Source: Gemmatimonadaceae bacterium (GTDB taxonomy: Bacteria; Gemmatimonadota; Gemmatimonadetes; Gemmatimonadales; Gemmatimonadaceae). From it: a stretch of DNA of 64,000 nt. The notes below the pieces were generated by a model. It did not search any database and had not been told where the DNA came from. It saw nothing but the letters and a program-made list of their open reading frames with translations. The number at the start of each line of letters is the position of its first letter. Position 1 is the first letter of the stretch. Positions 9,487 through 18,704 of the stretch are shown here, in pieces. The position numbers and the translations under genes are program-made. Location: positions 186,001 through 250,000 of the forward strand of contig JACVCD010000005.1 in assembly GCA_016742275.1 (NCBI GenBank). Reading direction: 5' to 3'.

Positions 9487-10371
9487 TCATCGCGGCTCTG
9501 ACGAGGCGGAATCCGGAGGGAATACGCGATCCAAGAACCCAAATACCGATGCCACATAAGCATCCGTGGCGTCGCGGTATGCAAACGTGTGCTCGACACC
9601 AGGAAACACGTTGAGTTCGGCACGCGCCGAGTCCCGCATGGCGCGTAGCAGGCGTTCCCCATGCGCCGGTGGCGTGAAGATGTCATTCGCGCCGTAGAGC
9701 AGCAGCACATCCGGTAGACCATGTAACTGTGCCGCGTGCGCTTCAGGACGCATACGGCGCTCGATCGATGGCATCACCAACTGAGAAGCCCGGAGCGCGG
9801 CGTGAGCGACCGGATAGTGACGCCAGAACTCCGGCAGCGTGGGAAATACACCCTCGAGTACAGCCGCACGGTACGGTGTATCCGGGTGCGACATGGCGCA
9901 GAGTCCCCATCCGGCACCAAAGGACGCACCGAACAGGCCCAGCCGCAGTTCAGGTGCGAGTGATTGAGCGACCAGCCCCGCCGCATGAAAATCGAGTGGA
10001 TAGTCGAAAGAACGTGGCGCGCTCTCGCCAAACCCATTGGCGTCCACGAGCAACACATGGAAGCCCGCATCACGCAACAACGTCGCGTGTCCGTAGCGCA
10101 GCCAGAAACCCTTCGCTGCCTTTCCCATGGGATGCGCCATGACCAGCATACCGCGGGGTTCCGGTGTTGCGGCCGTACCGTACAACGCCCGCAAGACATG
10201 GCGGCCCACGGTCGGCACCTCAACACGCGCCCATTGATCTGGCCGAGCCTGCTCCGGCCATTGCCAAGTCACTTCGAAACGCCCGAAAAAAGGCTTTCGC
10301 AGAAGGCGGTGCACCACACTCATGTGATCCAAGCTACGGCCTTCGCGGATCACCGACCAGTCGGCAGTCAT
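9487..10371 (-). CDS. Alpha/beta hydrolase
   Basis: A 294-residue alpha/beta-fold hydrolase. Visible landmarks are the oxyanion region GMLVMAHPMGKAAKG, the nucleophile elbow GASFGAG (Gly-x-Ser-x-Gly), an acid in YGANDIFTPP and the catalytic histidine in PGVEHTF, all in canonical order. There is no signal peptide, so it is probably cytoplasmic. The substrate is unknown; dienelactone hydrolase and acyl-peptide esterase relatives are possible. An alternative ATG at 10323 would remove 16 poorly conserved residues. It is divergent from the ArsR/SRPBCC pair with only about 45 bp between start codons, so the ArsR operator could also regulate this gene. Confidence 0.8.
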   Translation of the reverse strand: MTADWSVIREGRSLDHMSVVHRLLRKPFFGRFEVTWQWPEQARPDQWARVEVPTVGRHVLRALYGTAATPEPRGMLVMAHPMGKAAKGFWLRYGHATLLRDAGFHVLLVDANGFGESAPRSFDYPLDFHAAGLVAQSLAPELRLGLFGASFGAGWGLCAMSHPDTPYRAAVLEGVFPTLPEFWRHYPVAHAALRASQLVMPSIERRMRPEAHAAQLHGLPDVLLLYGANDIFTPPAHGERLLRAMRDSARAELNVFPGVEHTFAYRDATDAYVASVFGFLDRVFPPDSASSEPR

Positions 10372-10379
10372 ACATCTGC

Positions 10380-10424
10380 TTGACAGGGTTTGCTGGAGAA
10401 TTAATAGTTAGCTATATGGCTAAC
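10380..10424 (+). promoter_or_regulatory. Promoter and palindromic operator of the arsR-SRPBCC pair
   Basis: TTGACA at 10380-10385 is a consensus -35 box; a weaker -10 (TAATAG) lies about 16 bp later. A perfect 6-bp inverted repeat, GTTAGC-N6-GCTAAC, spans 10407-10424 and covers the start codon at 10416. ArsR-type repressors commonly bind such repeats over their own promoters. No ribosome site is at normal spacing (the GGAG at 10395 is 17 bp away), so the transcript may be nearly leaderless. Binding here is inferred. Confidence 0.55.
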
Positions 10425-10766
10425 CAAAGAATTGCCATCGAACCGGTCTTTCATGCGCTTGGTGACCCGACGCGGCGTGCTGTCGTGCAGCGCCTCGCCC
10501 GGGGCACGGCAACCGTGGGAGAACTGGCAGCGCCGTTTGACATGGCCCTGCCCTCGTTTCTCAAACACATCACGGTGCTCGAAACCAGCGGAGTCATTCG
10601 CACCCGCAAAGTCGGCCGGGTGCGAACCTGCGAACTGCGACCGGCTGCGCTTTCGGCCGCCGAACGCTGGATGGCGCAGCAGCGCTCCATGTGGGAAGCC
10701 CGCACCGATCGTCTGGCAGCATATGCCGAAACCCTACTAAGACAGGAGCAATCCCGTGACGAGTGA
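10416..10766 (+). CDS. ArsR-family winged-helix transcriptional regulator
   Basis: A 116-residue regulator from the ATG at 10416. It has the ArsR/SmtB winged-helix core: FHALGDPTRRAVVQRLARG, then VGELAAPFDMALPSFLKHITVLETSGVIRTRKVGRVRTCEL, where the recognition helix precedes the beta wing. The cysteine-rich metal sites of ArsR or SmtB are absent (one Cys in the wing), so it belongs to the large non-metal group that is commonly paired with SRPBCC/AHSA1 proteins. It overlaps the next gene by 11 bp. A perfect inverted repeat over the start codon suggests autorepression. Confidence 0.9.
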   Translation: MANQRIAIEPVFHALGDPTRRAVVQRLARGTATVGELAAPFDMALPSFLKHITVLETSGVIRTRKVGRVRTCELRPAALSAAERWMAQQRSMWEARTDRLAAYAETLLRQEQSRDE

Positions 10767-11256
10767 ATCATCCGGCCAGGCCAATCCCGCCGAGGATCGT
10801 TATGAGCTGACCATCTCGCGACTGCTCGCCGTGCCGCGAGCGCTGCTGTGGAAGGCCTGGACCGATCCCGATCATCTCAAGGAATGGTGGTGCCCCAAGC
10901 CATGGACCACCGATGTGCGCAAGTTCGACCTTCGTCCTGGCGGTGACTTTCACACGTTCATGAGCGGTCCCGATGGTGGCACGAGCGACAATCCCGGATG
11001 CTTTCTCGAAATCGTTCCGGAGTTGCGTCTCGTATTCACGAGCATGCTCGTGGGCGGCTATCGCCCTGCCGATGCACCATGGATGCCCATGACGGCGGTC
11101 ATCACGATGGCCGATGAAGCGGGTGGCACGCGTTATACGGCCAATGTCATGCATGCATCACGTGAAGGACGCGACTCGCATGAAACCATGGGCTTCTTCG
11201 ATGGGTGGAACACCTGCATCACACAGCTCGAGGAACACGCGCGCACGTTGCGCTGA
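10756..11256 (+). CDS. SRPBCC (AHSA1/START-like) protein
   Basis: A 166-residue protein from a GTG start with AGGAG upstream, overlapping the end of the ArsR gene. It has the START/AHA1 domain signature: YELTISRLLAVPRALLWKAWTDPDHLKEWWCPKPWTT, then DLRPGGDFHTFMSGPDG and a C-terminal MGFFDGWNTCITQLEEHA helix. These helix-grip domains enclose a hydrophobic cavity for small lipophilic ligands. ArsR-SRPBCC pairs are a common arrangement in which the second protein is presumed to handle the compound that derepresses the first. The ligand is unknown. It is probably cytoplasmic. Confidence 0.88.
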   Translation: MTSESSGQANPAEDRYELTISRLLAVPRALLWKAWTDPDHLKEWWCPKPWTTDVRKFDLRPGGDFHTFMSGPDGGTSDNPGCFLEIVPELRLVFTSMLVGGYRPADAPWMPMTAVITMADEAGGTRYTANVMHASREGRDSHETMGFFDGWNTCITQLEEHARTLR

Positions 11257-11271
11257 TCTCGTCAGCTCGTA

Positions 11272-12780
11272 TCAGCTCATCACCCGCTTTGCTTCGGACT
11301 CCAATCCGGCCACGAGTGCATCGAGATGCTCGCGGCCGGTGCGGGCATTCATCACGGTGATTCGCAGTACACGGCGGCCATCCAGCGTGGTCGCCGTGAT
11401 CCATCCGCGTCCGCTGCGGTTGTAGCGCTCACGCAGCGCGTTGGTCAGAGTATCGCGCTCTGTCGCATCCGTGATACCGGGTGGCTGCCACGAGAAACAG
11501 AGAATGTTCGATTCGGGTACGTGCAGCGGCGTGAACTCTTCGTGCTGCGACAGACGCTCGTGCAGGTAGCGCGCCATGTCGCACAGCTTTTCGTATACGG
11601 CCGCCAATGCATCTGCGCCGTAGCGCTCAAATGCTACCCACACCTTGAGCACATCGGCCCGACGTGAGCACTGGAAGCTCCGTGGTCCCATGTCCCAGGC
11701 ACGGGCATCCTGACTGGGCGTGAACAGGTACGGTGCGCTCTGCGCGTACGCACGTTCGAGATCGTGCTCCTCCCGCATGAGCAGCATACCGGCCGCCAGC
11801 GGCAACAGCAGCGTCTTGTGCGGATCCCATGCCACCGACCGAGCGCGGTGAATGCCACGCACCCGTGGACGTTCACGCGCGGACAGCATGGCTCCACCAC
11901 CATGCGCTGCATCCACATGCAGCCAGAGCGGTCCGTTGGTATCGGCGAATTCATCGCAGGCGTCGGCTACAGCCTCCAGATCATCGAACGCGCCGGTAGC
12001 CGTACATCCGGCTGTGGCCACAACCGCCATCACGGATTTTCCCGCATCGCGCAGCGACTGCAAACGCTCACGCATTGCCGGAATGGACATCCGCTGCGAT
12101 TCGCTTGGCACCACCACGACATGTGACTGCCCAAGGCCCATGACACCAGCCGCGCGTGTCACGGCGTAATGCGCATGTTCACCACATACCAGCACCGGCG
12201 GGTTGGTTCCCACGCCGCGCGCCCAGACATCGGGAATAGCACGCGCACGTGCCGCGAGCAGCGCGGTCTGCGTGGCTTCCGTTCCACCACTGGTCATCGT
12301 TCCACCAGCTCGTCCATCCCAGCCCACCAGGTCCGTCATCCACTCGATGACTTGATACTCGAGTGGTGTGAACGCCGGCGACATCTCACGCACGGCCTGC
12401 GACTGATTGAGCGCGCTGATGAGCGCATCCGTCCACACGGCAGCGGGCAGTGGCGCCGACACCTGATGCCCGATGTACATGGGATGCGCCAGACGATTCA
12501 CATCGACCAGCAACAACGAGGACAGGCGACGCGCCACCTCAGCAAGCGGACGGGCATGACGCGGCATATCGGCGGCCAGACGATCGGCAATCGCTTCGGC
12601 ACTGTGCCACGTGCTGACAGGCCCTTCACCGGTGCCCGTCTCAGCGAAATACCGCTCGACGAGCTCGAGCAGCGGCTGCGCTGCCGCCAGCGTGGTATCC
12701 GCTTCAAGCAATGACAGGGGATCAACCGGTGCATCACCCAATGAGCGGGGATCCGGGGAGCGCTCTCCAGGAGTAATCAC
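11272..12780 (-). CDS. Pyridoxal phosphate-dependent group II decarboxylase
   Basis: A 502-residue fold-type I PLP enzyme of the glutamate/DOPA/diaminobutyrate decarboxylase family. It shows HPMYIGHQVSAPLP, the phosphate loop TSGGTEA (163-169), ATAGCTATGAFDD, the ring-binding Asp290 in HVDAAHGGG and the Schiff-base Lys322 in WDPHKTLLLP. The length is normal for the family. The amino acid substrate cannot be read from the motifs; aromatic amino acids, glutamate and 2,4-diaminobutyrate are all possible. Translation begins at a GTG whose GTGA overlaps the stop of the upstream DUF1835 gene, so the two are translationally coupled. Confidence 0.88.
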   Translation of the reverse strand: MITPGERSPDPRSLGDAPVDPLSLLEADTTLAAAQPLLELVERYFAETGTGEGPVSTWHSAEAIADRLAADMPRHARPLAEVARRLSSLLLVDVNRLAHPMYIGHQVSAPLPAAVWTDALISALNQSQAVREMSPAFTPLEYQVIEWMTDLVGWDGRAGGTMTSGGTEATQTALLAARARAIPDVWARGVGTNPPVLVCGEHAHYAVTRAAGVMGLGQSHVVVVPSESQRMSIPAMRERLQSLRDAGKSVMAVVATAGCTATGAFDDLEAVADACDEFADTNGPLWLHVDAAHGGGAMLSARERPRVRGIHRARSVAWDPHKTLLLPLAAGMLLMREEHDLERAYAQSAPYLFTPSQDARAWDMGPRSFQCSRRADVLKVWVAFERYGADALAAVYEKLCDMARYLHERLSQHEEFTPLHVPESNILCFSWQPPGITDATERDTLTNALRERYNRSGRGWITATTLDGRRVLRITVMNARTGREHLDALVAGLESEAKRVMS

Positions 12781-13799
12781 GAGGCGTTCAGTCGATGATA
12801 GTGCGGATCCCAGCGCCAGTACTGCGACGATGTCGCGTGCACACCACCATACCAGCGATCGATGCCATTGGCCGTGATGTGGTCGGCGTTGCCACGCAGC
12901 ACCTCCTGACCAAATGGCGTCAGCTCCACCGGTCGATCCCAGTATGCCTTGGCATCAGTCATCGGCGGCGGTCCGATCACGGCAGCACCACTGCGCTGCA
13001 CAATCAGTGGCTGCGCGCATTCACTCAAACGCTGCACGTACCAGGCAAAACTCATGTCGCCGAGCCAAAGCCACGACTCCGCACGCTGCTGCGCCTGGAA
13101 TGTCGCTCCCATCGTGCGCCCGCCAGCCGCCAACACCTCGCAGATCTGCCGTTCCGTGCGCGAGAGACCGCCCTTGGTGTCGGGATATTCCTCGAGCATG
13201 CGGCGAATGGCGGCGGCAAGATGTGGCAATCGCACCGCGTCGTCATCGGCGTAAGTACGCGCCGCACTGCGTGCTTCCAGCGCGGAAATGCACGCGGGTA
13301 GGGCATTCGGCGTGGTGGCGGTGAACGCCTCCCATGCCGACGCGCTCACGGCAACGTCCTCATCCGTCAGATCACGGCGGGCGTCATACAACGGCGGCAT
13401 GCTGGACGGTTCGAGCGGGCCAAGAAAACAGTCTGCCGGCACGATGGTGATGCGTGGACGCAAAGCCGGTTCCCGCGCAGCGATGCGCGCCAGTACCTGT
13501 ATGAGCTGGAGTTGATCGTAGAGATCCGGCTCGAACCACAGCACGAGTTCGTCACCAGTTTGCACGGCATCCAGCTGGCCATCACGCGCGCTCAGATCGG
13601 CGGCGATTGCCTCAGCGGTGGCCCATCCACTCCTGGAAAGGAATGTGCCACGCGCCCTGTTAAAGGCGGAGCGATCGCGATCAGAGGGTACAGGCCCGTC
13701 GTGCAGCACGTCGCGCCAAGGCAGAATGCTACCGGCGAGACCGGACCGGGAAAGTGATATAGCGGCAGAGTCGCCGTTGGTGAGGTGCAGAGTATGCAT
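12777..13799 (-). CDS. DUF1835 domain protein
   Basis: A 340-residue protein started at the ATG at 13799, where the DUF1835 signature begins: MHTLHLTNGDSAA, then GSILPWRDVLHDGPVP. The middle contains ELVLWFEPDLYDQLQLIQVLARI and the C-terminal part the DUF3658-like SRTERQICEVLAAGG region, ending in TPFGQEVLRGNADHITANG and WRWDPHYHRL. The family's function is unknown; an Asn/Asp-containing first motif and Trp-Arg-Asp triplet are its most conserved parts. It is translationally coupled to the PLP decarboxylase (4-bp overlap) and divergent from the mannose-1-phosphate guanylyltransferase gene. Confidence 0.8.
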   Translation of the reverse strand: MHTLHLTNGDSAAISLSRSGLAGSILPWRDVLHDGPVPSDRDRSAFNRARGTFLSRSGWATAEAIAADLSARDGQLDAVQTGDELVLWFEPDLYDQLQLIQVLARIAAREPALRPRITIVPADCFLGPLEPSSMPPLYDARRDLTDEDVAVSASAWEAFTATTPNALPACISALEARSAARTYADDDAVRLPHLAAAIRRMLEEYPDTKGGLSRTERQICEVLAAGGRTMGATFQAQQRAESWLWLGDMSFAWYVQRLSECAQPLIVQRSGAAVIGPPPMTDAKAYWDRPVELTPFGQEVLRGNADHITANGIDRWYGGVHATSSQYWRWDPHYHRLNAS

Positions 13800-13978
13800 G
13801 TGTCGACGTAAGTTGGACGTATGTTGACGGCTGCCCACGGGTTGCGCCAGCATCCATCACCCTTCTCCTGCGAATAGGCCAGCCAGCGATGTCCGAGCCC
13901 CGCATCGTGAGTCCCCGAGCACCAACGTCCGTGACAAACGACGAGGCCATTGCCGCCGGCACACTCGAGGAATTCGAG

Positions 13979-15079
13979 ATGGATCCGGTGCTCGATGTGG
14001 GCACCGCGATGTGGGCTGTTGTCTTCGCCGGGGGCATCGGTACGCGATTCTGGCCTCTCAGCACACCGCAGCGCCCCAAACAGCTGCTGGCGCTGGTCAA
14101 CGAGCGCCCGCTGATTGCCGATACGATTGCGCGTCTTTCGCCATTGGTGCCGGCAGAACGGGTGCTGATTGTGACCAGTGCCGACATCGCGGATGCGCTA
14201 CACGAAGCCATTCCCGAAGTGCCGCGCGCCAACATGCTGGTGGAGCCGCGTCCGCTTGGCACAGCAGCAGCGCTGGCCTGGGGTGCACAGGAAGTGTCGC
14301 GACGCGCAGGGCCGGACACCGTGTTCGTGGCGCTGCATGCGGATCTCGCCGTCGGTTATCCGGATGTGCTGCGCGACACTTTGCGACGCGCTGCGTCACT
14401 GGCCGCAGCAGAACCGTTGCTCGTGGCGCTCGGCGCATCGCCAACCCGTGCGGAAACGGGCTTCGGTTATCTGCAGCCGTCTGCGCTGGTGGATCCACTC
14501 GTATCGCGCGCCGAAGGCGGTGCCTGTCACGTCGACCACTTCGTTGAAAAGCCCAGCGCGACGCTCGCCGATGTGCTCATCGAGAAGGGCGCGCTGTGGA
14601 ACACCGGCATCTTTGTGTGGCGCGCTCGCGTGGTACTCGATGAACTCGCGCAACACACACGCGAGTTGCACCACGGTCTCCCCAAGCTCAGTGCCGGAGA
14701 AATGGATGCGTTCTCCGAACTGGTGACGTCGATTTCCATCGACCGTGGATTGCTGGAACGCACGACCAATCTGGCGGTCTTGCCTGGCGATTTTGCGTGG
14801 GATGACGTGGGAACATGGGCCTCACTGCGTCGTGTACGTGAACTCGACGACTACGGCAACGGCGTGATGGGTCAGGTGCATTGTGTCGACAGCACCGGCA
14901 ATGTCATTCACGCCGACGGTGGATGCGTGGTGGTATACGGCATCAGCGGCATGATCGTCGTCAGCATGGCGGGACTGACCTTCGTGACGACGCAGGATCG
15001 GGCCACCGAACTCGGTCCACTCCTCAATTCCCTGCCAGGCAGTCTGCGGTTCAATCCCGGACGTATCGATCCGTCATAG
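13979..15079 (+). CDS. manC: Mannose-1-phosphate guanylyltransferase
   Basis: A 366-residue nucleotidyltransferase making GDP-mannose from GTP and mannose-1-phosphate for exopolysaccharide or glycan synthesis. The nucleotide-binding signature FAGGIGTRFWPLS with the downstream Lys of PKQLL, the FGYLQP block, the sugar-binding FVEKPS and the WNTGIFVW motif are all present. It lacks the C-terminal cupin isomerase domain, so it is the single-domain form. The ATG at 13979 has GAGG nine bases upstream; an ATG at 13889 would add 30 residues with no family similarity. It is divergent from the DUF1835 gene. No other sugar-nucleotide genes are adjacent. Confidence 0.9.
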   Translation: MDPVLDVGTAMWAVVFAGGIGTRFWPLSTPQRPKQLLALVNERPLIADTIARLSPLVPAERVLIVTSADIADALHEAIPEVPRANMLVEPRPLGTAAALAWGAQEVSRRAGPDTVFVALHADLAVGYPDVLRDTLRRAASLAAAEPLLVALGASPTRAETGFGYLQPSALVDPLVSRAEGGACHVDHFVEKPSATLADVLIEKGALWNTGIFVWRARVVLDELAQHTRELHHGLPKLSAGEMDAFSELVTSISIDRGLLERTTNLAVLPGDFAWDDVGTWASLRRVRELDDYGNGVMGQVHCVDSTGNVIHADGGCVVVYGISGMIVVSMAGLTFVTTQDRATELGPLLNSLPGSLRFNPGRIDPS

Positions 15080-15280
15080 GCAGGTGCGTAAGCGTCGGAT
15101 CGGCCGCAGTGGTTTGCACTCACGTGTCGATCGCAATTCACGGGTGCAACCCCACTACCGATCACATGGGTCTGCTAACTAGATCACAAGGGTGCATGGT
15201 GCGCATCACCCGTTCCTCCCCGCATTTCCGCGGTTGATACACGTGGTGGGGCGACCGGCAGTCCCACTCCCTTTCTGATC

Positions 15281-15763
15281 ATGGCCAGTTCCCGTTCCAC
15301 CGCGGCGCCGCTTCTCTCCGACGAAGAATCCACGACGCCTGGGCCCATTGCCTGCAGTGACAGTCTTGCGCGCACCGCCGCTGAGACCTGCCGGCAGCAT
15401 GAGCGCCTCTCCAAGCTGATGGCACTGTCGGTCAGCAAGCCGGAACTGGCAGCAGCGCTCGCTCTGGTGGATACGATCGATCTGGCACTGGCCGAAGCCG
15501 TCGCCGAGTTCGAGAAGAAGTGCGCCAAGTCGCCGGTCTCGGAACAGCCGGACATCCGCGCGGCAGCCAACGCCATGTGGTTGTCGGCCCGCGAATATCT
15601 GCGGCGGCACAGTATCGCGGAAAAGGCGTCGCGTCAGATCACGCAGGGTGGCGATTCACTCGGCGATCTGCAGCTCGAATACGAACTTGAAGCCTCGGCG
15701 CTGCTCGGCCTCAAGCAGGCCACGGCGACCTATCAGAAGCTGCGTCCCGAAACGCGCTGCTGA
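15281..15763 (+). CDS. Hypothetical helical protein
   Basis: A 160-residue, mostly helical, Ala/Glu/Leu-rich protein with no signal peptide or membrane segment. The N-terminal 25 residues look disordered; residues about 30-155 could form three or four amphipathic helices (for example CRQHERLSKLMALSVSK, LALAEAVAEFEKKCAK and DLQLEYELEASALLGLKQA). I do not recognise a family. The reading frame keeps the host's codon pattern, which supports a real gene, but no clear ribosome site precedes the ATG. The 200 bp upstream (15080-15280) contain no gene and probably hold the promoter. Confidence 0.55.
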   Translation: MASSRSTAAPLLSDEESTTPGPIACSDSLARTAAETCRQHERLSKLMALSVSKPELAAALALVDTIDLALAEAVAEFEKKCAKSPVSEQPDIRAAANAMWLSAREYLRRHSIAEKASRQITQGGDSLGDLQLEYELEASALLGLKQATATYQKLRPETRC

Positions 15764-15804
15764 GGCGTTACTCAAGCGCTACTGACACAGGCAGCGCACT
15801 GCGA

Positions 15805-16344
15805 TTAGCTCAGCCCACCGGTCAACGGAAGGGAGAACAGCAGGGTGCTGGGCTGAGGATCGCGGGTGAGGTAGACCTGCAGCGCCTCGATGCGCGCCGG
15901 CACATCCACACGAAGCGCCAGCAACTCGCGTTCTTTCTGCGGCGTCAGCGTGGGATAGAAATTCAGTGTGCAGTGCGGCGAGAACAGAAAACGCGCCTGC
16001 TTGAATGGCAACCCGCTGACGGCGATGCGTTCATGAAGCGCGCGCAGCGGACCATGCGGATCGAGTGGCAACGATACGATGTTGGTCTGCATGAAGCGGT
16101 GTGGCGCACCGAACGGCAGAGCCATGGGCGACGTCGTCGCACAAATGGGTTCGAGTGCCTCGCGAATACGCGCCACGGGCGTATCTGTAGGAATGGATCC
16201 TACACCGGATGATCCAACCAGCGTGATATGCGGCGGTGTGAGCCGAGCCAGCTTGGGGTCGTAGCGTTGCTGGATGGACCGCACGATCTCGCCGGCTTCG
16301 CCGGGCAATTCCGCAAGGACGAATATGCCGAATGATGCAGCCAT
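15805..16344 (-). CDS. 2'-5' RNA ligase / cyclic phosphodiesterase superfamily protein
   Basis: A 179-residue member of the 2H phosphoesterase superfamily. Its two hallmark HxT motifs are clear: His39-Ile-Thr41 in PPHITLVG and His124-Cys-Thr126 in FSPHCTLNFYP, spaced as in LigT/ThpR proteins. Family members hydrolyse 2',3'-cyclic phosphates or reversibly join 2'-5' RNA ends in vitro; the cellular role is often unclear. I start at the ATG at 16344 (MAASFGIFVL), since an upstream in-frame ATG would add an unrelated N-terminus. It stands alone on the minus strand between two rightward units. Confidence 0.85.
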   Translation of the reverse strand: MAASFGIFVLAELPGEAGEIVRSIQQRYDPKLARLTPPHITLVGSSGVGSIPTDTPVARIREALEPICATTSPMALPFGAPHRFMQTNIVSLPLDPHGPLRALHERIAVSGLPFKQARFLFSPHCTLNFYPTLTPQKERELLALRVDVPARIEALQVYLTRDPQPSTLLFSLPLTGGLS

Positions 16345-16475
16345 GATGACGCAATGTAGCAACCTCGAGTGCATCATGGGGTATGCCGCGTGACACCACG
16401 TGCCGTGAATCGAACGGTCTGCTGCCTCTCACCAATCCAACGAGCGCGCGGTAATTTCGCGTCATGGGAGAAGCC

Positions 16476-16730
16476 ATGAAGGTCATTCGAGAATATGTGA
16501 ACGAGATGGAAGCGCTCGTGGCGCGTAGCGTGCTCGAGGCGCATGAGATCCCGGCTGTCGTATTGCGCGATGACGCTGGTGGCATGCTGCCGGCCATGCA
16601 TATGCTGTTTCCGGTGCGCCTCGCCGTACGAGTCGCGGATTCCGTGCAGGCGCTTCGCATTCTCGATGCACCGTTCGAGGGCGAGCCGTATGACGAGACC
16701 ACCTTCAACGATGACGTGACGGGCGTGTGA
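16476..16730 (+). CDS. DUF2007 (putative signal-transducing) small protein
   Basis: An 84-residue protein. The ATG at 16476 has a GGGAG ribosome site at good spacing, better than the ATG at 16464. It fits the DUF2007 pattern: a KVIREYVNEMEALVARSVLEAHEIPAVVL helix-strand unit, then a strand-helix ending VRLAVRVADSVQALRIL. DUF2007 is related to the PII-like/ACT alpha-beta fold and its role is not established. It overlaps the start of the SDR gene by 4 bp (GTGA), so the two are translationally coupled. Confidence 0.75.
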   Translation: MKVIREYVNEMEALVARSVLEAHEIPAVVLRDDAGGMLPAMHMLFPVRLAVRVADSVQALRILDAPFEGEPYDETTFNDDVTGV

Positions 16731-17545
16731 AGACACGCTTCGCCGCGAAGGTGATTGTCATCACCGGTGCCTCGTCTGGCATTGGTGCTGAGATGGCGAG
16801 ACAATTTGCCGGCGAGGGTGCGCGACTCGTACTCGCCGCACGCGATACGGCCAAACTGGAAGCCGTCGCCACCGAATGCCGCGCACGACACGCCGATGCG
16901 CGCGTGGTGGTCGTCCCCACTGATGTAACCGACGAAGCCCAGTGCCGCGCACTCATCGATCGCACCATCGCCGAGTATGGACAATTGGATGTGCTGATCG
17001 TCAATGCCGGTATGAGCATGAGTGCGCGCGTAGACGAGATTACCGACATTTCGGTGTTCGAATCGCTGATGCGGCTCAACTATCTCGGTTGTGTCTGGTG
17101 TACGGTGCCCGCGCTGCCGCATCTCAAGGCGAGCCGCGGTCAGATCGTGGCCATCTCGAGTCTGGCCGGCCTCACCGGTGTTCCCAAACGGAGTGCGTAC
17201 TCGGCATCCAAGTACGCACTTGCCGGCTTTTACGATTCGCTCCGAATCGAGCTCGTATCGTTTGGCATCAGCGTGACCATGGTGCATCCGGGCTTTGTAT
17301 ACTCGGACATCAATCTCCATGCACTGAGCGCTGATGGCACTCCATTCGGCGAACGCGCCTATCGCCGGAAGTCAGCCGAGGTCATGTCCACGTCCGAGTG
17401 CGCGCGACAGATCCTCAATGCTGCGGCATCGCGTGATCGCGAGCTCATCATGACGGCCAAGGGAAAGATCGGTCGTATTCTCAAGCTGCTTTCGCCCCGA
17501 TTCGTGGACTACCTGGCCCGACGCGCCGTCGAAACCCGGCAATAG
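16727..17545 (+). CDS. Short-chain dehydrogenase/reductase
   Basis: A 272-residue classical SDR from a GTG start overlapping the DUF2007 stop. It carries the Rossmann motif TGASSGIG (13-20), NAG (93-95), the catalytic serine region ISSLAGL (Ser144/145) and the active-site Tyr158-x3-Lys162 in YSASK. The basic Arg39 after the second strand (AARD) points to NADP(H). The C-terminal extension of about 40 residues is hydrophobic, as in DltE/SadH-like and hydroxysteroid-type SDRs that associate with membranes. The substrate is unknown. Confidence 0.88.
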   Translation: MKTRFAAKVIVITGASSGIGAEMARQFAGEGARLVLAARDTAKLEAVATECRARHADARVVVVPTDVTDEAQCRALIDRTIAEYGQLDVLIVNAGMSMSARVDEITDISVFESLMRLNYLGCVWCTVPALPHLKASRGQIVAISSLAGLTGVPKRSAYSASKYALAGFYDSLRIELVSFGISVTMVHPGFVYSDINLHALSADGTPFGERAYRRKSAEVMSTSECARQILNAAASRDRELIMTAKGKIGRILKLLSPRFVDYLARRAVETRQ

Positions 17546-17602
17546 CCTGACTGCAGGTCATTTCTCCTTCGGATGGATTGTGAACCTGTCTAGGTTGTAG
17601 TC

Positions 17603-18682
17603 ATGTCCGTTGTCGCAGTCGATTCACAGGCACCAGATCCTGATGTCATCGCGCAAGCCGCTCACGTGCTGGTGCACGGCGGACTGGTCGCGTTTCCCAC
17701 AGAGACCGTGTATGGCCTTGGTGCCAACGCGCTGGATGCTCACGCCGTGCAGTCCATCTATGCGGCCAAGGGGCGACCGGCATGGAATCCGGTCATTGCT
17801 CATGTAGCCACCATCGATGATGCGCGCACACTGGCATCGCGTTGGCCGGCAACAGCGGAGGTACTGGCGCAACGTTTCTGGCCCGGCCCACTGACGCTCG
17901 TGGTACCGCGTGCGTCCACGGTACCTGACGTGGCCACCGCCGGTCTCGATGCCGTGGGCGTGCGCATGCCGGACCATCCGGTGGCATTGGCGCTCATTCG
18001 CGCGGCGGGTGTGCCAATTGCAGCGCCGAGTGCCAATCGCTTTACGCACATCAGTCCCACGACGGCCGCACATGTGGTCCGTTCTCTTGGCGAACGGGTG
18101 CCACTGGTGCTCGATGGCGGGAAGTGCCGTGTCGGTATCGAAAGCACCGTGGTCGATTGCACCGGTGACGATGTGGTGATTCTCAGGCCCGGTATGCTCG
18201 GCCGTGAGATACTGCAGGAAGCCGTAGCTTCCCTTGGTGCCGTGGTGCGTCACGCGATGCCACGTGCAGTGGCGCATAATGCAGCTGCCTTGGCGAGCGA
18301 GGCGACACCACGTTCTCCGGGCATGGCTGACCGTCACTATGCACCGCGAGCGGATGTGTGGCTCTTCGATCCATCACAGCGCTCGGAAATTGCAGACGCC
18401 CTGGAAGTGCGTGCGGCTGAACACGTCGAACCCGCACGTAGCCCGCGTCATCGTTCGCCCGTGGTGGCCCTGCTACGCACCGGTGCCTGGAATCGTCCCT
18501 CGCCGGTGCCGATCTCTCAGCACTTGTTGCCTGATGCCCCCGGGGCATATGCGGCGGCCCTCTATGCCGCATTGCATGACGCGGACGCCACGGAGACGGC
18601 GCTCATTCTCATCGAAGCGCCACCAGCGGATGATCCCTCATGGGATGCCGTTCGTGATCGCCTGCATCGCGCCGCTCGCTGA
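17603..18682 (+). CDS. tsaC: L-threonylcarbamoyladenylate synthase (Sua5 type)
   Basis: A 359-residue protein that makes threonylcarbamoyl-AMP from threonine, bicarbonate and ATP, the first step of the t6A37 modification of ANN-decoding tRNAs. The N-terminal YrdC/TsaC domain (about 1-200) has [13 protein letters not shown], the nucleotide-binding KGRPAWNPV and the [12 protein letters not shown] loop. A linker with [13 protein letters not shown] introduces the smaller C-terminal Sua5 domain (about 240-355), so this is the long two-domain form. It lies between SDR and FabI genes without overlap. Confidence 0.92.
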   Translation: MSVVAVDSQAPDPDVIAQAAHVLVHGGLVAFPTETVYGLGANALDAHAVQSIYAAKGRPAWNPVIAHVATIDDARTLASRWPATAEVLAQRFWPGPLTLVVPRASTVPDVATAGLDAVGVRMPDHPVALALIRAAGVPIAAPSANRFTHISPTTAAHVVRSLGERVPLVLDGGKCRVGIESTVVDCTGDDVVILRPGMLGREILQEAVASLGAVVRHAMPRAVAHNAAALASEATPRSPGMADRHYAPRADVWLFDPSQRSEIADALEVRAAEHVEPARSPRHRSPVVALLRTGAWNRPSPVPISQHLLPDAPGAYAAALYAALHDADATETALILIEAPPADDPSWDAVRDRLHRAAR

Positions 18683-18704
18683 CATCAGCGAGTATTATTC
18701 CCAT

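Noticed and set aside
16031-17320. A 429-codon minus-strand frame spanning the 2'-5' RNA ligase and SDR genes
   Set aside because: Both overlapped genes have strong family motifs in other frames; this one has none.
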